Shown piece after piece: positions 1 to 7,801 of a stretch of DNA of 64,000 nucleotides. The position numbers and the translations under genes were made by a program. The stretch covers positions 1-64,000 of the forward strand of contig NZ_JAHKRC010000008.1 in NCBI RefSeq assembly GCF_019345465.1. Direction: 5' to 3'. This DNA comes from Pseudomonas sp. NKUCC02_KPG. Its GTDB lineage: Bacteria > Pseudomonadota > Gammaproteobacteria > Pseudomonadales > Pseudomonadaceae. Under the pieces are notes generated by a model. That model made no database searches, was not told where the DNA came from, and saw only the letters and a program-made list of their open reading frames with translations. Every line of letters begins with the position of its first letter. Position 1 is the first letter of the stretch.

Positions 1-11
1 AAGCACAACTT

Positions 12-88
12 GCACTCGTAGCTCAGCTGGATAGAGTACTCGGCTACGAACCGAGCGGTCACAGGTTCGAATCCTGTCGAGTGCACCA
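12..88 (+). tRNA. tRNA-Arg(ACG), copy 1
   Basis: A 77-base cloverleaf with encoded CCA. The anticodon arm is CTCGG-CTACGAA-CCGAG, giving anticodon ACG; the T arm carries GGTTCGAATCC. A34 is normally deaminated to inosine so that CGU, CGC and CGA are read. It is the first of three identical copies. Confidence 0.97.
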
Positions 89-158
89 TTTAAGAGTCAA
101 TTGCTTCGGCGATTAACTTGGCTTCAACCAGGGTGGTCTGGTCTATCAAGCACAACTT

Positions 159-235
159 GCACTCGTAGCTCAGCTGGATAGAGTACTCGGCTACGAACCG
201 AGCGGTCACAGGTTCGAATCCTGTCGAGTGCACCA
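159..235 (+). tRNA. tRNA-Arg(ACG), copy 2
   Basis: Sequence identical to the copy at 12-88, including the ACG anticodon and encoded CCA. It lies exactly 147 bases further on, within a tandemly repeated unit that also contains the spacer, and is probably processed from one polycistronic tRNA transcript. Confidence 0.97.
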
Positions 236-305
236 TTTAAGAGTCAATTGCTTCGGCGGTTAACTTGGCTTCAACCAGGGTGGTCTGGTTTATCAAGCAC
301 AACTT

Positions 306-382
306 GCACTCGTAGCTCAGCTGGATAGAGTACTCGGCTACGAACCGAGCGGTCACAGGTTCGAATCCTGTCGAGTGCACCA
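306..382 (+). tRNA. tRNA-Arg(ACG), copy 3
   Basis: The third identical tRNA-Arg(ACG). Unlike the first two it is not followed by the repeated spacer; an intrinsic terminator starts seven bases after its CCA end, so it closes the tRNA transcription unit. Confidence 0.97.
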
Positions 383-388
383 AACACC

Positions 389-417
389 AAAAAGCCCGCA
401 TTGTATGCGGGCTTTTT
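389..417 (+). terminator. Intrinsic terminator of the tRNA-Arg operon
   Basis: GCCCGCA and TGCGGGC pair around a short loop, flanked by an A run and a T run. It directly follows the last tRNA. Confidence 0.9.
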
Positions 418-680
418 GCTATCTGCGATTTGGCTATTGCTGTCATCCTGACGACTTCTCTTCTGATTATTCTGGCAGTGCTGCGCAAGCTTTTGTTATT
501 GCCAAGATTTTTGCGTCATTAATTTTTAAGCCGTGTATGATTGCGCCCGTCAGCCCCGCCGGGGCTTGTGGAATACCTCCATGGACTTACCCAGTAGTAA
601 CTCAGCATCCCGTTTTTCCAATCATGAATTGACTGATTGATCCTTCCGGCGTGCCCTGCTGCTGGGAGTGGAGTTCGCCT

Positions 681-2123
681 ATGACCGAAGTTGAAGTAAA
701 GAAAACACAAGAAAGCCTGCAAAGCCGCCTCGCTCAAGTCATTGAGCTGCTTAATCGCCAGCGTGTGGTCGAAGACCTGACTCATCGTCAGGAAGGCCAT
801 CACCATGACCGGGTTGAAAACCTGGTTCATCGGCAGAACCTTGTTGAGCTCCAGCGCAAGCTGGAAGACCTGCACTCCGCAGACGTTGCCTACATCCTTG
901 AAGCATTGCCACTGGACGACCGCCTGACGGTCTGGCAGCTGGTCAAGGCCGATCGCGATGGCGACATCCTGCTTGAAGTCTCTGACTCGGTACGTGAAAC
1001 CCTGATCGCCGACATGGACGATCACGAGCTCCTGGCAGCCGCCAAGGAGATGGACGCCGACGAACTTGCTGACCTGGCCCCCGAGCTGCCGCGAGACGTC
1101 GTCCATGAGCTGATGGAGACCCTTGATGGTCAGCAGCGTGAGCGTGTTCGCTCCGCGCTGTCCTATAACGAGGATCAGGTCGGCGCACTGATGGACTTCG
1201 AGATGGTGACAATCCGTGAGGACGTCAGCCTTGAAGTGGTATTGCGTTACCTGCGTCGCCTCAAAGAATTGCCGGGCCATACCGACAAACTGTTCGTGGT
1301 TGATTACGACGGTGCGCTCAAAGGCGTGTTGCCGATCAAGCGTTTGTTGGTCAACGACCCCGAGAAACAAGTGTCCGAGGTCATGGCCAGCGATCCGGTA
1401 AGTTTTCATCCGGACGAGGACGCCTACGATGCTGCACAGGCGTTTGAGCGTTACGACTTGATCTCGGCCCCGGTGGTCGACAAGAACGGCAAGCTGATCG
1501 GCCGATTGACCATCGATGAAATGGTCGACCTGATCCGTGAAGAGAGCGAGAACGAAGTGCTCAACATGGCCGGTCTGCGTGAAGAAGAAGACATCTTCGC
1601 TTCGGTCTGGAAGTCCCTGCGTAACCGCTGGGCCTGGCTGGCAGTCAACCTGGTCACCGCGTTTATTGCTTCGCGGGTGATCGGTCTGTTCGAAGGTTCG
1701 ATTGAGAAGCTGGTGGCACTGGCAGCACTGATGCCCATCGTGGCCGGTATTGGCGGTAACTCCGGCAACCAGACCATTACCATGATCGTACGGGCGATGG
1801 CGCTCGATCAGGTCAATACCGGTAGCACCTCGCGTCTGATGCGCAAGGAACTGGCCGTGGGCTTGATCAATGGCCTGGTGTGGGGTGGGGTGATCGGTGT
1901 TGTCGCGTATCTGTTGTACGGCAGCTGGTCACTGGGTGTGGTGATGACCGCGGCCATGACGCTTAACCTGCTGCTGGCAGCGCTGATGGGCGTCTTGATC
2001 CCCATGACACTTGCCCGGCTTGGGCGTGACCCGGCGATGGGTGCAAGTGTGATGATCACAGCCATGACTGACAGCGGCGGGTTCTTCATCTTCCTGGGGC
2101 TGGCAACCATCTTCCTGCTCTGA
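681..2123 (+). CDS. mgtE: Magnesium transporter MgtE
   Basis: A 480-residue Mg2+ channel/transporter of the inner membrane. The order is a charged cytosolic MgtE_N superhelix (about 30-130), two CBS domains (about 135-260) that in this family sense Mg2+ and gate the pore, then about five hydrophobic segments from residue 310 to the end, including the conserved GIGGNSGNQ region of the pore. The reading frame extends to 651, but ATG 681 has GGGAGTGGAG upstream and gives the family's usual N-terminus. It is monocistronic, between the tRNA terminator and its own terminator; 418-680 shows nothing else I can name. Confidence 0.95.
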   Translation: MTEVEVKKTQESLQSRLAQVIELLNRQRVVEDLTHRQEGHHHDRVENLVHRQNLVELQRKLEDLHSADVAYILEALPLDDRLTVWQLVKADRDGDILLEVSDSVRETLIADMDDHELLAAAKEMDADELADLAPELPRDVVHELMETLDGQQRERVRSALSYNEDQVGALMDFEMVTIREDVSLEVVLRYLRRLKELPGHTDKLFVVDYDGALKGVLPIKRLLVNDPEKQVSEVMASDPVSFHPDEDAYDAAQAFERYDLISAPVVDKNGKLIGRLTIDEMVDLIREESENEVLNMAGLREEEDIFASVWKSLRNRWAWLAVNLVTAFIASRVIGLFEGSIEKLVALAALMPIVAGIGGNSGNQTITMIVRAMALDQVNTGSTSRLMRKELAVGLINGLVWGGVIGVVAYLLYGSWSLGVVMTAAMTLNLLLAALMGVLIPMTLARLGRDPAMGASVMITAMTDSGGFFIFLGLATIFLL

Positions 2124-2130
2124 CGGCCAG

Positions 2131-2162
2131 CGGCCTGATCTGACAGCTGTCAGATCAGGCCG
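2131..2162 (+). terminator. mgtE intrinsic terminator
   Basis: A long perfect stem, CGGCCTGATCTGACA paired with its complement across a two-base centre, followed by TTTTTGTTT. It lies eight bases past the mgtE stop. Confidence 0.9.
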
Positions 2163-2191
2163 TTTTTGTTTCTGGCGCAAATGGCGCCCAT

Positions 2192-2221
2192 AAAAAAAGC
2201 CAGCGCAATGCTGGCTTTTTG
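2192..2221. terminator. Bidirectional terminator between mgtE and amrZ
   Basis: AGCCAGC and GCTGGCT form a stem with an A run on the left and a T run on the right, so it can end transcripts from either side. For the leftward amrZ transcript it lies just after the stop codon. Confidence 0.85.
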
Positions 2222-2235
2222 TTACCTGAATTAAA

Positions 2236-2562
2236 TCAGGCTTCCTCCGAAGCTGCCTCAGTGTCGTGAGCAATCAGTGAAACCAGAGCGTTTTGCTGGC
2301 GATGGGACAGTTGGCGGAAGCGTTGCAGCAGTTCGCGCTCGTGCAGGGAGAGCTCAGGGCTGTCCAGGCGCATGCTGAGTTCGTCACCCAGTACGCCTTC
2401 CTGAATAAGGCTTTGCTCAAGGCGAGCAATGATTTCTGAGTTCATGCTGCGGTGATGATTGCGAGCCACTTCGGCGATGCGCTCGCGCATTCCGTCTGGC
2501 AGGCGTACGACGAACTTGTCAGCCGTACGGCTGGAGTAAATTGCCTGTTTCAATGGGCGCAT
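2236..2562 (-). CDS. amrZ: Ribbon-helix-helix regulator AmrZ (AlgZ)
   Basis: A 108-residue Arc/MetJ-type DNA-binding protein. The segment [20 protein letters not shown] is the beta strand and first helix of the ribbon-helix-helix fold, followed by [14 protein letters not shown]. The C-terminal part ([15 protein letters not shown]) matches the tetramerisation tail of Pseudomonas AmrZ. In Pseudomonas this protein controls alginate, flagella, twitching and c-di-GMP genes and represses its own promoter. The ATG start gives the standard MRPLKQA N-terminus. It is transcribed alone toward mgtE. AACCGGTT lies just upstream of the start and could belong to its control region. Confidence 0.93.
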   Translation of the reverse strand: MRPLKQAIYSSRTADKFVVRLPDGMRERIAEVARNHHRSMNSEIIARLEQSLIQEGVLGDELSMRLDSPELSLHERELLQRFRQLSHRQQNALVSLIAHDTEAASEEA

Positions 2563-2673
2563 TTTAGTTAACCGGTTAGTTCAGGGGAGCGGTTCTCGGG
2601 AATTGGCCGCAGGATGTGATTAAGACCGTCCTTATAGCCAAAGTTCAACCTGAATTGCTAGGAGGCGCGCATC

Positions 2674-2781
2674 ATGCCTCAAATCTGCCACTTCCCTGGC
2701 GTCAATTCTGTGACAAATATTGAACCGGATAAAGGCGTTATGCCAGTAGTGATTATTAAAAAAATGCATCGACGTGGATAG
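2674..2781 (+). CDS. Possible 35-residue small protein
   Basis: An ATG preceded by TAGGAGGCGCGCATC, an excellent ribosome-binding site, opens a 35-codon frame ending at TAG. The product starts MPQICHFPGVNSV and ends IIKKMHRRG; it has no membrane segment and no family I recognise. It is divergent from amrZ. The strong Shine-Dalgarno sequence is the only real support, so it could be chance. Confidence 0.35.
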   Translation: MPQICHFPGVNSVTNIEPDKGVMPVVIIKKMHRRG

Positions 2782-2835
2782 TGCACAAATCCACCGTTCA
2801 TCCTGAAAGGTCTGTTCTCCAGCAGAAGGGCGCTC

Positions 2836-3012
2836 TCAGCGTAATTGCGGGTCAAATTTGAACCTGCGCCCGATGATCAGCGCCACCAGCCAGCAACTGA
2901 AAAATACTCCCGCAGCGATCAAGGGCAGGTTTCCGAATTCGTTACGGGCGAAGACATCAAGTGCAAGGCTTGATAGCGCCAGCATCAACAAACTCAAAGC
3001 AATTTTGGACAT
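2836..3012 (-). CDS. Small two-segment membrane protein, 58 residues
   Basis: The frame reads MSKIALSLLMLALSSLALDV, then a polar break (FARNEFGN), a second hydrophobic stretch (LPLIAAGVFFSCWLVALIIG) and a basic tail GRRFKFDPQLR. This looks like a two-pass inner-membrane miniprotein. Its start lies 29 bases after the stop of the small membrane ORF at 3042-3272, so the two probably share a transcript. Function unknown. The rightward frame across the same bases is a low-quality shadow. Confidence 0.6.
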   Translation of the reverse strand: MSKIALSLLMLALSSLALDVFARNEFGNLPLIAAGVFFSCWLVALIIGRRFKFDPQLR

Positions 3013-3041
3013 GATTTACTGCCAACCTCTCAATATGCGCT

Positions 3042-3272
3042 TCAAAAGACCCAGCGCTCACCCTCGGGAGCCAGGTTGGCTGCAGGGTGGTCTGTAGTCA
3101 GATGAGGTGTCGCGCTGCTCACGCTATTCATGACCGCCACTTGCGGCAGCGGCGCGAGGGGTTTGTCATAGGTCTGGACGTATTGCTCGGCGGTGGCGGG
3201 TTCAGGTTGAAAGTGAAAAATCACTAAAACAGCCAGTGCCAGGGCATTTAACAGTAACAGGGTGCTGTTCAT
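3042..3272 (-). CDS. Small membrane-anchored protein, 76 residues
   Basis: One N-terminal hydrophobic segment (LLLLNALALAVLVIFHF) is followed by a Pro/Ala-rich soluble part, suggesting a type II anchored or secreted small protein. The frame opens at 3293, but ATG 3272 is better placed relative to an AGAG sequence. It is the first gene of a two-gene unit with the miniprotein at 2836-3012. The region upstream carries two TGCAA-N-TTGCA palindromes. Function unknown. Confidence 0.6.
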   Translation of the reverse strand: MNSTLLLLNALALAVLVIFHFQPEPATAEQYVQTYDKPLAPLPQVAVMNSVSSATPHLTTDHPAANLAPEGERWVF

Positions 3273-3393
3273 GGCGGTCATCTCTGAGAGCATGGACGGG
3301 ATACTGTTAATAGAGCAGTCTTCGTGCCAACTGTTAAAGAGCTAAAAACCCTTATAAAACAGCTGCTTGGAGTATGTATTCAAGAGGGTTTCA

Positions 3394-3437
3394 GTGCAAT
3401 TTGCAATGATGGCTTTTTGATGTAGTGCAAATTGCAC
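3394..3437. promoter_or_regulatory. Two palindromic operator-like sites
   Basis: TGCAA-T-TTGCA at 3395-3405 and GTGCAA-A-TTGCAC at 3425-3437 are near-identical palindromes whose starts are 31 bases apart, about three helical turns. They lie upstream of the small membrane protein pair. The binding protein is unknown. Confidence 0.5.
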
Positions 3438-3505
3438 GATACAGGCCAGGGCCCGCGGGAGCGGGCTTGGCAAGGATTCAGTCGATATCGCCTGCAGGCG
3501 ATCGG

Positions 3506-4234
3506 TTATCGCCCGAAACGTTCGGCCCATCCACTGATAACCTTGGGCCGTGGGGTCGCGTAAGTGCGTACTTTTGACGTCGACAGCCCCAGGCGAACCA
3601 GCGACTCGGCAATGGTCACCGCAGCGGTAACGCCATCGACTACGGGCACGCCGGTGCGCTGGCGAATCTGCTCATCAAGGCCCGCCATACCACCGCAGCC
3701 CAGGCAAATGACCTCTGCCTTGTCCTCGCTGACGGCCAGTTCTGCCTGGTGAACAATGGCTTCAACCGCGCGTTGCGGCGAAGATTCGAGTTCCAGAACG
3801 GCAAGGCCGCTGGCGCGCACCGATGCACAGCGGTACCAGAGCCCGGACAGTTTCAGGCGATCTTCAATCAGCGGCACGGTGCGATCCAGCGTGGTGACAA
3901 CCGAATAGGCGCGGCCCAAAAACATGGCAGTGCTGGCCGCTGCGTCAGTGATGTCCACCACGGGCACGTTGAGCAGTTCCTGTAACCCTTCACGGCCATG
4001 CTCGCCATACCCGGCCTGTATCACGGCATCGAAGGGCTGGTCGTAGGACATGACGCAGTCCATCACCGCGATTGCGGCCAGATAACTTTCAAAATTCCCC
4101 TCAACCGACTCGGCGCCGAAACCGGGCGTCAGCCCGATGATTTCGGTGCCCGGCGCGGCGACGGACTGCGCCTGACGTGCAATGGCCTGGGTGATGCTGT
4201 CGGTCGTGTTGACATTGACCACGAGAATTCGCAT
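3506..4234 (-). CDS. Asp/Glu/hydantoin racemase family protein
   Basis: A 242-residue protein of the Asp/Glu/hydantoin/allantoin racemase superfamily. Conserved features visible are the N-terminal ILVVNVNTT strand, GFGAESVEG near residue 38, and ICLGCGGMAGLD with Cys180. In characterised hydantoin and allantoin racemases two cysteines act as the acid/base pair; here the first position reads IQAGYGE (Gly75 where ACF would be expected), so classical two-base racemisation is doubtful. It sits 55 bases downstream of the NCS1 permease gene on the same strand, which points to hydantoin, allantoin or pyrimidine-derived compounds. The exact reaction is not established. Confidence 0.8.
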   Translation of the reverse strand: MRILVVNVNTTDSITQAIARQAQSVAAPGTEIIGLTPGFGAESVEGNFESYLAAIAVMDCVMSYDQPFDAVIQAGYGEHGREGLQELLNVPVVDITDAAASTAMFLGRAYSVVTTLDRTVPLIEDRLKLSGLWYRCASVRASGLAVLELESSPQRAVEAIVHQAELAVSEDKAEVICLGCGGMAGLDEQIRQRTGVPVVDGVTAAVTIAESLVRLGLSTSKVRTYATPRPKVISGWAERFGR

Positions 4235-4289
4235 GGGGGCTCCTTCAAATCAAGAGTGGGCGGTCTGAATTGGCCAGACCGCAAACGTA

Positions 4290-5831
4290 TCAATGGCCAG
4301 CGTTGTCGACCGCGATCGACTCGCCGCTGACGTGGGCGTAGTGGGGTTGGCGCCTGGCGATGATCAGGTAAAGCATTGCCGCGATGCCGGCCCCGATCAT
4401 CCAGGAGAACGGCGAAACCGTATGAAAACCTGGCACCAATGCCAGCACGATGGCGATCAGAGCAGCAGGAATAAACGCCGCGACGGCGCGTAAATTAACG
4501 CCTCGGCTGTAGTAATAAGCGCCGCTCGGGTCTTCGCTGTACAACGCCGGCACGTCGATACGGCCTTTTCGTACAAGCCAGTAGTCGACCATGATCACCC
4601 CGTACAGCGGGCCAAGCAGGGCGCCAAGGCCGGACAGGAAGTACACGATAACCAGCGGGCTGTTATAGAGATTCCACGGCAGGATCAGCACTGCCAGGGT
4701 TGCGCTGATCAGTCCGGCGCGCTTGAACGTCAGATGCCTGGGTGCCAGGTTGCTCAGCACAAAAGCCGGTGCGACGAAGTTGGCCATGATGTTCACCGCC
4801 ACCGTCACAATCAGGAATGCCAGGCAGCCCAGCACCAGAAAGAAGGTGTTCGGGATCGACGCGATAATCTGCGTCGGGCTTTCGATAATGGTGCCGTTGA
4901 TTTGAAACTGGGCGCCGCACAGCAGGACGGTGATACCGGCAAACACCAGAATGTTCACCGGAAGGCCCCAGAAATTACCAACCTTGATGGTTTTGCAGCA
5001 CGGCGATGAACGTGAGAAATCACTGAAATTCAGGATCAGCGTGCCGTAGATCGCCAGCCACAGTGCGGCTCCGGCAAACACGTTGCGCCACACCTCGGCG
5101 GTGCTCAAGGGCACGCGGTCTGACCAGGCAATGGTGCCGTTGGCCTGAAAGTACATCCAGCCTGCCAGGCACAGTACCGTCAGTAAAATGACCGGTCCGG
5201 CAAACGCCTCGTAGCGGCGAACCATTTCCATGCCGTAGGCCAGGATCGTCAGCTGCACCAGCCAGATCGCGACAAAACACACCCAGCCCAAGCTCGACAG
5301 GCCAAGGATCGAGTCATGGTCGTAAGCGTCGAAACCGGGATGCACGGCCACCAGTAGCACCCGTAACACCACCGAGGCGAGATACGTCTGAATACCGAAC
5401 CAGGCGATAGCAATGACCGCGCGTATCAGCGCAGGAATCTGCGCACCATGAATGCCGAAACTTATCCGGCTGATGACCGGGAAGGGCACGCCGGTGCGCT
5501 GGCCCATATAGCCCGACAGGTTCATGAAGTTGAACACCAGCAGAGCGCCGATCCCGAGTGAAAGCAGGATCTGCCAGCCGTTGAGGCCCAGGGCGTAAAG
5601 CCCGATGGCGAACGAGTAGTTGGCGATGTTGTGCACATCGTTGGTCCACAGGGCAAAGATGCTGTAGCGGCCCCAGCGGCGGCCTTCGGTTTTAGTGGGG
5701 GCCAGGTCACTGTTGTGCAGGCGCGGACTGAGCGCCAGGGTGGATGCAGTAGCGTCCAGGGAGTCGGGGAGGGGAGTTGAAACCGGTGAAGGTAAATCCA
5801 GAGCGAGGGTATCGGAGAGTCTTGAACGCAT
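4290..5831 (-). CDS. NCS1 family nucleobase/hydantoin permease
   Basis: A 513-residue, twelve-segment cation symporter of the NCS1 (Fur/PucI/Mhp1) family. Diagnostic sequence includes WTNDVHNIANYSFAIGLYALG near the start and later FSDFSRSSP. The family imports hydantoins, allantoin, uracil, cytosine or thiamine precursors. The frame extends to 5873, but ATG 5831 has AGGAG nine bases upstream and is preferred. It is the first gene of a two-gene leftward unit with the racemase at 3506-4234; a GTATAC-centred palindrome lies about 160 bases upstream. The substrate cannot be assigned from sequence alone. Confidence 0.88.
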   Translation of the reverse strand: MRSRLSDTLALDLPSPVSTPLPDSLDATASTLALSPRLHNSDLAPTKTEGRRWGRYSIFALWTNDVHNIANYSFAIGLYALGLNGWQILLSLGIGALLVFNFMNLSGYMGQRTGVPFPVISRISFGIHGAQIPALIRAVIAIAWFGIQTYLASVVLRVLLVAVHPGFDAYDHDSILGLSSLGWVCFVAIWLVQLTILAYGMEMVRRYEAFAGPVILLTVLCLAGWMYFQANGTIAWSDRVPLSTAEVWRNVFAGAALWLAIYGTLILNFSDFSRSSPCCKTIKVGNFWGLPVNILVFAGITVLLCGAQFQINGTIIESPTQIIASIPNTFFLVLGCLAFLIVTVAVNIMANFVAPAFVLSNLAPRHLTFKRAGLISATLAVLILPWNLYNSPLVIVYFLSGLGALLGPLYGVIMVDYWLVRKGRIDVPALYSEDPSGAYYYSRGVNLRAVAAFIPAALIAIVLALVPGFHTVSPFSWMIGAGIAAMLYLIIARRQPHYAHVSGESIAVDNAGH

Positions 5832-5992
5832 TCTGGCAAGCTCCTGATGTCCGCTGGTGTGATGACTGTTCATGAGCGTTGGCTCGACAAATCTTCGTCA
5901 CGGCAGCGGAAATCACTGGTTGTGAGAATTCGCGGTATGCCTGCTTTTATGTAGCGGGCCACGAAACAATGTGTACTTAGTTTTTGTTCGTT

Positions 5993-6002
5993 TTGTATAC
6001 AA
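5993..6002. promoter_or_regulatory. Candidate GntR-type operator TTGTATACAA
   Basis: A perfect ten-base palindrome. Sites centred on TTGTATACAA are typical of FadR-subfamily GntR repressors. It lies about 160 bases upstream of the NCS1 permease start. No GntR gene is adjacent, so the regulator would be encoded elsewhere. Confidence 0.5.
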
Positions 6003-6247
6003 GTGTCGTGTGGGTGTAAGCGATATTCATGCCAGCAGAAACACACAGATCAGTAGCCGTGTTCACGGATCCCTATGCTGTTTTTTATCTGTATGAAATT
6101 AATGGATTTTTTATTTTTTGCGGGCCATCTGAAAAACCAGCGAATAGAAAGGGAGATGGATCGTGGTCAATTGTGACCAGAGAGAGGGTTGTTACTTTTT
6201 GATGCATAAAAGGTTTGTGGCGCGGTTGGGTGCACCGTTATGTGACG

Positions 6248-6260
6248 TTTTGTATACGAT
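6248..6260. promoter_or_regulatory. Second GTATAC operator-like site
   Basis: TTTTGTATACGAT repeats the site at 5991-6002 with one mismatch in the palindrome. The two are about 257 bases apart, compatible with looping between operators or with a second promoter. Confidence 0.4.
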
Positions 6261-6447
6261 CATTAGGCGCTGTATGCGCCTGTGGTTGTCGTTGAGCTGC
6301 GTGAGGTTGTGATCGGTCGTAAGTCCTGGGCGTCAGGTCTGACGGTTACACGGCATTAACGGTCAAGGGGCGTGTGTCTGACCGTTAAAAAGGCCACGCA
6401 CGACATGACAAACAAAGGCATGACCGTTACCATGCTCGCCGTCATTT

Positions 6448-6524
6448 GTCTCAGTAGCTCAATTGGATAGAGCATCCCCCTCCTAAGGGGAAGGTTGCAG
6501 GTTCGAACCCCGCCTGGGACACCA
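6448..6524 (+). tRNA. tRNA-Arg(CCT)
   Basis: A 77-base cloverleaf with encoded CCA. The anticodon stem is CCCCC/GGGG-like around CTCCTAA, giving anticodon CCT, which reads AGG; the acceptor stem is GTCTCAG with CTGGGAC. It is a single gene closed by its own terminator. Confidence 0.95.
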
Positions 6525-6531
6525 GATACGC

Positions 6532-6568
6532 AAAGGCCCCGCACTGTTGAACAGGCGGGGCCTTTTTT
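6532..6568. terminator. Terminator of tRNA-Arg(CCT), shared with the facing gene
   Basis: AAGGCCCCGC pairs with GCGGGGCCTT around an ACTGTTGAACAG loop, followed by a T run on the rightward strand. The leftward FAH-family gene ends 15 bases away, so the hairpin probably serves both directions. Confidence 0.88.
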
Positions 6569-6583
6569 GTGGCTTTCAATCAG

Positions 6584-7771
6584 TCAGGCCTGGCCCAGCA
6601 GCCCGCGCCCCGCCAGGTTCTTCATCAGTGCCCCAACCCCGAATGCCCATTGTGGAGCCTGGTCGCTACCCGTCACGCGATTGTGCAGGGCGCCCAGAGC
6701 GGGTGACGAAATGCTCACTACGTCGTCCGCCTTGTGGGTGAACCCCTGACCCGGATGGTCGCGGTCTTCTGTGGGCGCGAACAGGGTGCCGAGAAACAGC
6801 ACAAAGCCGTCCGGGTACTGGTGGTTGGCATTGAGGGTTTGCTCCGCCAGATTGGCCGGGTCGCGGCTGATCTGGTTCATGGAACTCTTGCCGTCCAGTA
6901 CGTAGCCGTCCGTGCCTTCGACGCGCAAGGTCACTTCGCATTGGCGCACGTCGTCGAGACTGAAGTGTTCGTCGAACAGGCGAATAAACGGTCCCAGTGC
7001 GCAGGATGCGTTGTTGTCCTTGGCCTTGCTCAGCAGCAGCGCGCTGCGGCCTTCGAAGTCGCGCAGGTTGACGTCGTTGCCCAGGGTTGCGCCGTGAATC
7101 CGGCCCTGGCTGTCCACCGCGAGCACGACTTCCGGTTCCGGGTTGTTCCAGCTTGACCCCGGGTGAATGCCGATGGCATTACCGCTGCCCACCGCCGCCA
7201 GTATCGGGGCCTTGGTGAAGATCTCGGCGTCCGGGCCGATACCGACTTCCAGGTACTGGGACCACATGTTCTGTTCGATCAGCACCTGCTTGAGGCGCAT
7301 GGCCTCGGGCGAGCCGGGGAGCAGGTCGCGCAGGTTGTCACCGATGACGTCCTGCACCAGGGCGCGGATCTCTTGAGCACGCAGGGCATCGCCGCCTGCT
7401 TTTTCTTCGATGACCCGCTCGATCATGCTGGCGGCAAATGTCACGCCTGCGGCCTTGATCACTTGCAGGTCTGCAGGGGCCAGCAGATAGGGCTTGGCCA
7501 TGTCACGCTGCTCGCCACTGTTGGCCAGCAAGGCCTGAATCGTACCCAAGGCCGTACCGCTGATTTCGCGTACGCTTTGCAGCGGTTTGTCGCTTTCCAG
7601 TAGCGCGCTCAGGGTGGCGAAGTGCGCGGTGCAGTCGATCACCTCGCCGTCTCGAATCACCACCACGGCCGGACCACCACGCTCGCCAGGTAGCCATACA
7701 CGACCCACCAGCGTCGCGCGCTGCCAGTCGTTCGGCAGGGAGTTTTCTACGGTCAATTGCAGCGTTTGCAT
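6584..7771 (-). CDS. FAH-family protein, XylX-like 2-keto-3-deoxy-pentonate dehydratase
   Basis: A 395-residue member of the fumarylacetoacetate hydrolase superfamily, of the long form related to Caulobacter XylX, which dehydrates 2-keto-3-deoxy-pentonates to alpha-ketoglutarate semialdehyde. An N-terminal segment (LPNDWQRATLVGRVWLPG) precedes the catalytic half with PEPEVVLAVDS, GNDVNLRDFEGRSALLL and GSSMNQISR-like motifs. The frame opens at 7891, but those codons lie in a REP element; ATG 7771 follows AAGGATCAGG. It is the last gene of the leftward sugar-acid cluster, next to a XylD-like dehydratase, which fits XylX function. The exact substrate is inferred, not shown. Confidence 0.7.
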   Translation of the reverse strand: MQTLQLTVENSLPNDWQRATLVGRVWLPGERGGPAVVVIRDGEVIDCTAHFATLSALLESDKPLQSVREISGTALGTIQALLANSGEQRDMAKPYLLAPADLQVIKAAGVTFAASMIERVIEEKAGGDALRAQEIRALVQDVIGDNLRDLLPGSPEAMRLKQVLIEQNMWSQYLEVGIGPDAEIFTKAPILAAVGSGNAIGIHPGSSWNNPEPEVVLAVDSQGRIHGATLGNDVNLRDFEGRSALLLSKAKDNNASCALGPFIRLFDEHFSLDDVRQCEVTLRVEGTDGYVLDGKSSMNQISRDPANLAEQTLNANHQYPDGFVLFLGTLFAPTEDRDHPGQGFTHKADDVVSISSPALGALHNRVTGSDQAPQWAFGVGALMKNLAGRGLLGQA

Positions 7772-7801
7772 AGGCCTGATCCTTGAAAAAATGGGCAGTG
7801 C

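Larger units (their letters stand above)
1..382 (+). repeat. 147-base tandem repeat carrying tRNA-Arg(ACG)
   Basis: Units start at 1, 148 and 295, each opening with AAGCACAACTT and then the tRNA. The spacers 89-158 and 236-305 differ at only two positions by eye (GGCGATT/GGCGGTT and GTCTATC/GTTTATC). The window edge begins exactly at a unit start, so further copies may lie to the left. Confidence 0.9.
5832..6447. other. Gene-free, AT-richer intergenic stretch with two GTATAC palindromes
   Basis: No convincing ORF is present in about 600 bases between the NCS1 permease and tRNA-Arg(CCT). Base composition around 5940-6300 is clearly more AT-rich than the flanks. It holds two copies of TTTTGTATAC, annotated separately, and probably contains the permease promoter and the tRNA promoter. 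Confidence 0.6.

Noticed and set aside
2858..3097. Plus-strand 79-codon frame near the small membrane proteins
   Set aside because: The minus-strand frame at 2836-3012 has a clear hydrophobic pattern and good operon context; the plus-strand frame has neither.
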